The notes under the pieces are model-generated. The model searched no databases and was not told the origin of the DNA. It was given only the letters and a program-made list of their open reading frames with translations. From assembly GCA_046153985.1 (NCBI GenBank), contig JBJXFD010000254.1, positions 1-12,838 on the forward strand: a stretch of DNA of 12,838 nt, written 5' to 3'. The DNA is from JABWAJ01 sp046153985. GTDB taxonomy: Bacteria; Bacteroidota; Bacteroidia; Chitinophagales; Saprospiraceae. The first letter of the stretch is position 1. Every line of letters starts with the position of its first letter. The position numbers and the translations under genes were made by a program. This document shows positions 12,652 through 12,838 of the stretch, one piece after another.

Positions 12652-12838
12652 CTACAAAATCATTTTGGAAAATCGGTGGTTTTTTGGATTAGCCGGCCTG
12701 TTTTTCCTCGTGGCCGGGTTTTTGCTGTTGCAAATTAAGACCGGCGACGACATCTTTTTTTTCAGCGAACGGCGCAGTGCATTTGGCGATGTATTTTTCA
12801 GGTGGTTTACGAAAATGGGGGAAGCCTGGATCTATTTT
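12620..12838 (+). CDS. PAP2-type membrane phosphatase, N-terminal part (runs off the window)
   Basis: An ATG at 12620 inside the 3' end of the LptF/LptG-family gene opens a frame that stays open to the window edge (73 codons). It begins MPESKHRTEIDYKIILENRW, followed by a membrane helix (about 20-38, WFFGLAGLFFLVAGFLLLQ). Next come DDIFFFSERRSAFGDVFFRWFTKMGEAWIYF. The pattern of acidic residue, paired Phe, Arg, D-x-F-F and F-x-(N/K)-(L/M)-G-(E/D) is typical of the N-terminus of PAP2 phosphatases, which act on phosphatidic acid, undecaprenyl pyrophosphate or lipid A. The catalytic KxxxxxxRP, PSGH and SRxxxxxH motifs would lie beyond the window and cannot be checked. The 32-base overlap with the upstream gene suggests an operon with translational coupling. 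Confidence 0.7.
   Translation, partial: MPESKHRTEIDYKIILENRWFFGLAGLFFLVAGFLLLQIKTGDDIFFFSERRSAFGDVFFRWFTKMGEAWIYF

Overview
The window reads as chromosomal DNA from a member of the Bacteroidota, most like the Saprospiria (Lewinella or Haliscomenobacter type). This is inferred from three things. The secreted phosphatase ends in a Por/type IX secretion sorting domain. Starts lack clear Shine-Dalgarno sequences. A TAnnTTTG promoter element lies upstream of the LptF/LptG-family gene. No phage, plasmid, tRNA, rRNA or CRISPR features are visible.

Left to right: rbfA (ribosome maturation, minus strand); a DinB-like metal-binding protein (plus strand) converging on a small winged-helix protein (minus); a possible 55-codon relic ORF; a NarL/FixJ-type response regulator (minus); dnaE, the replicative DNA polymerase III alpha subunit (minus, 1555 codons); a small DUF1573 secreted protein (plus); a PhoD-like alkaline phosphatase exported by type IX secretion (plus); an LptF/LptG-family lipopolysaccharide-transport permease (plus); and the first 73 codons of a PAP2-type membrane phosphatase that overlaps the permease gene by 32 bases. 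The last two probably form an envelope-lipid operon. The others look like independent housekeeping units.

The most notable element is a 378-residue intein inside dnaE, inserted just before the YQEQVM motif. Its splicing blocks are intact. Its LAGLIDADG endonuclease looks decayed: the two motifs are separated by far fewer residues than usual. A 94-bp near-perfect palindromic repeat of GC(A/T)AAGG-type words has been inserted in frame into the intein. It is translated and should be removed with the intein by splicing.

The second theme is repeats between genes. Five intergenic regions carry arrays with an exact 7-base period, each with its own word (TCAATCA, TTGCnnn, CAGTTGG, GTTAYTG, TCTnAnn). 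The array at the dnaE 3' end is part of a 78-bp tandem duplication that also copied the last six codons and stop of dnaE. The array upstream of dnaE holds a 52-bp tandem duplication and an inverted set of heptads. Non-coding stretches not otherwise described (10627-10803, and most of 8090-8468) show nothing I can name.
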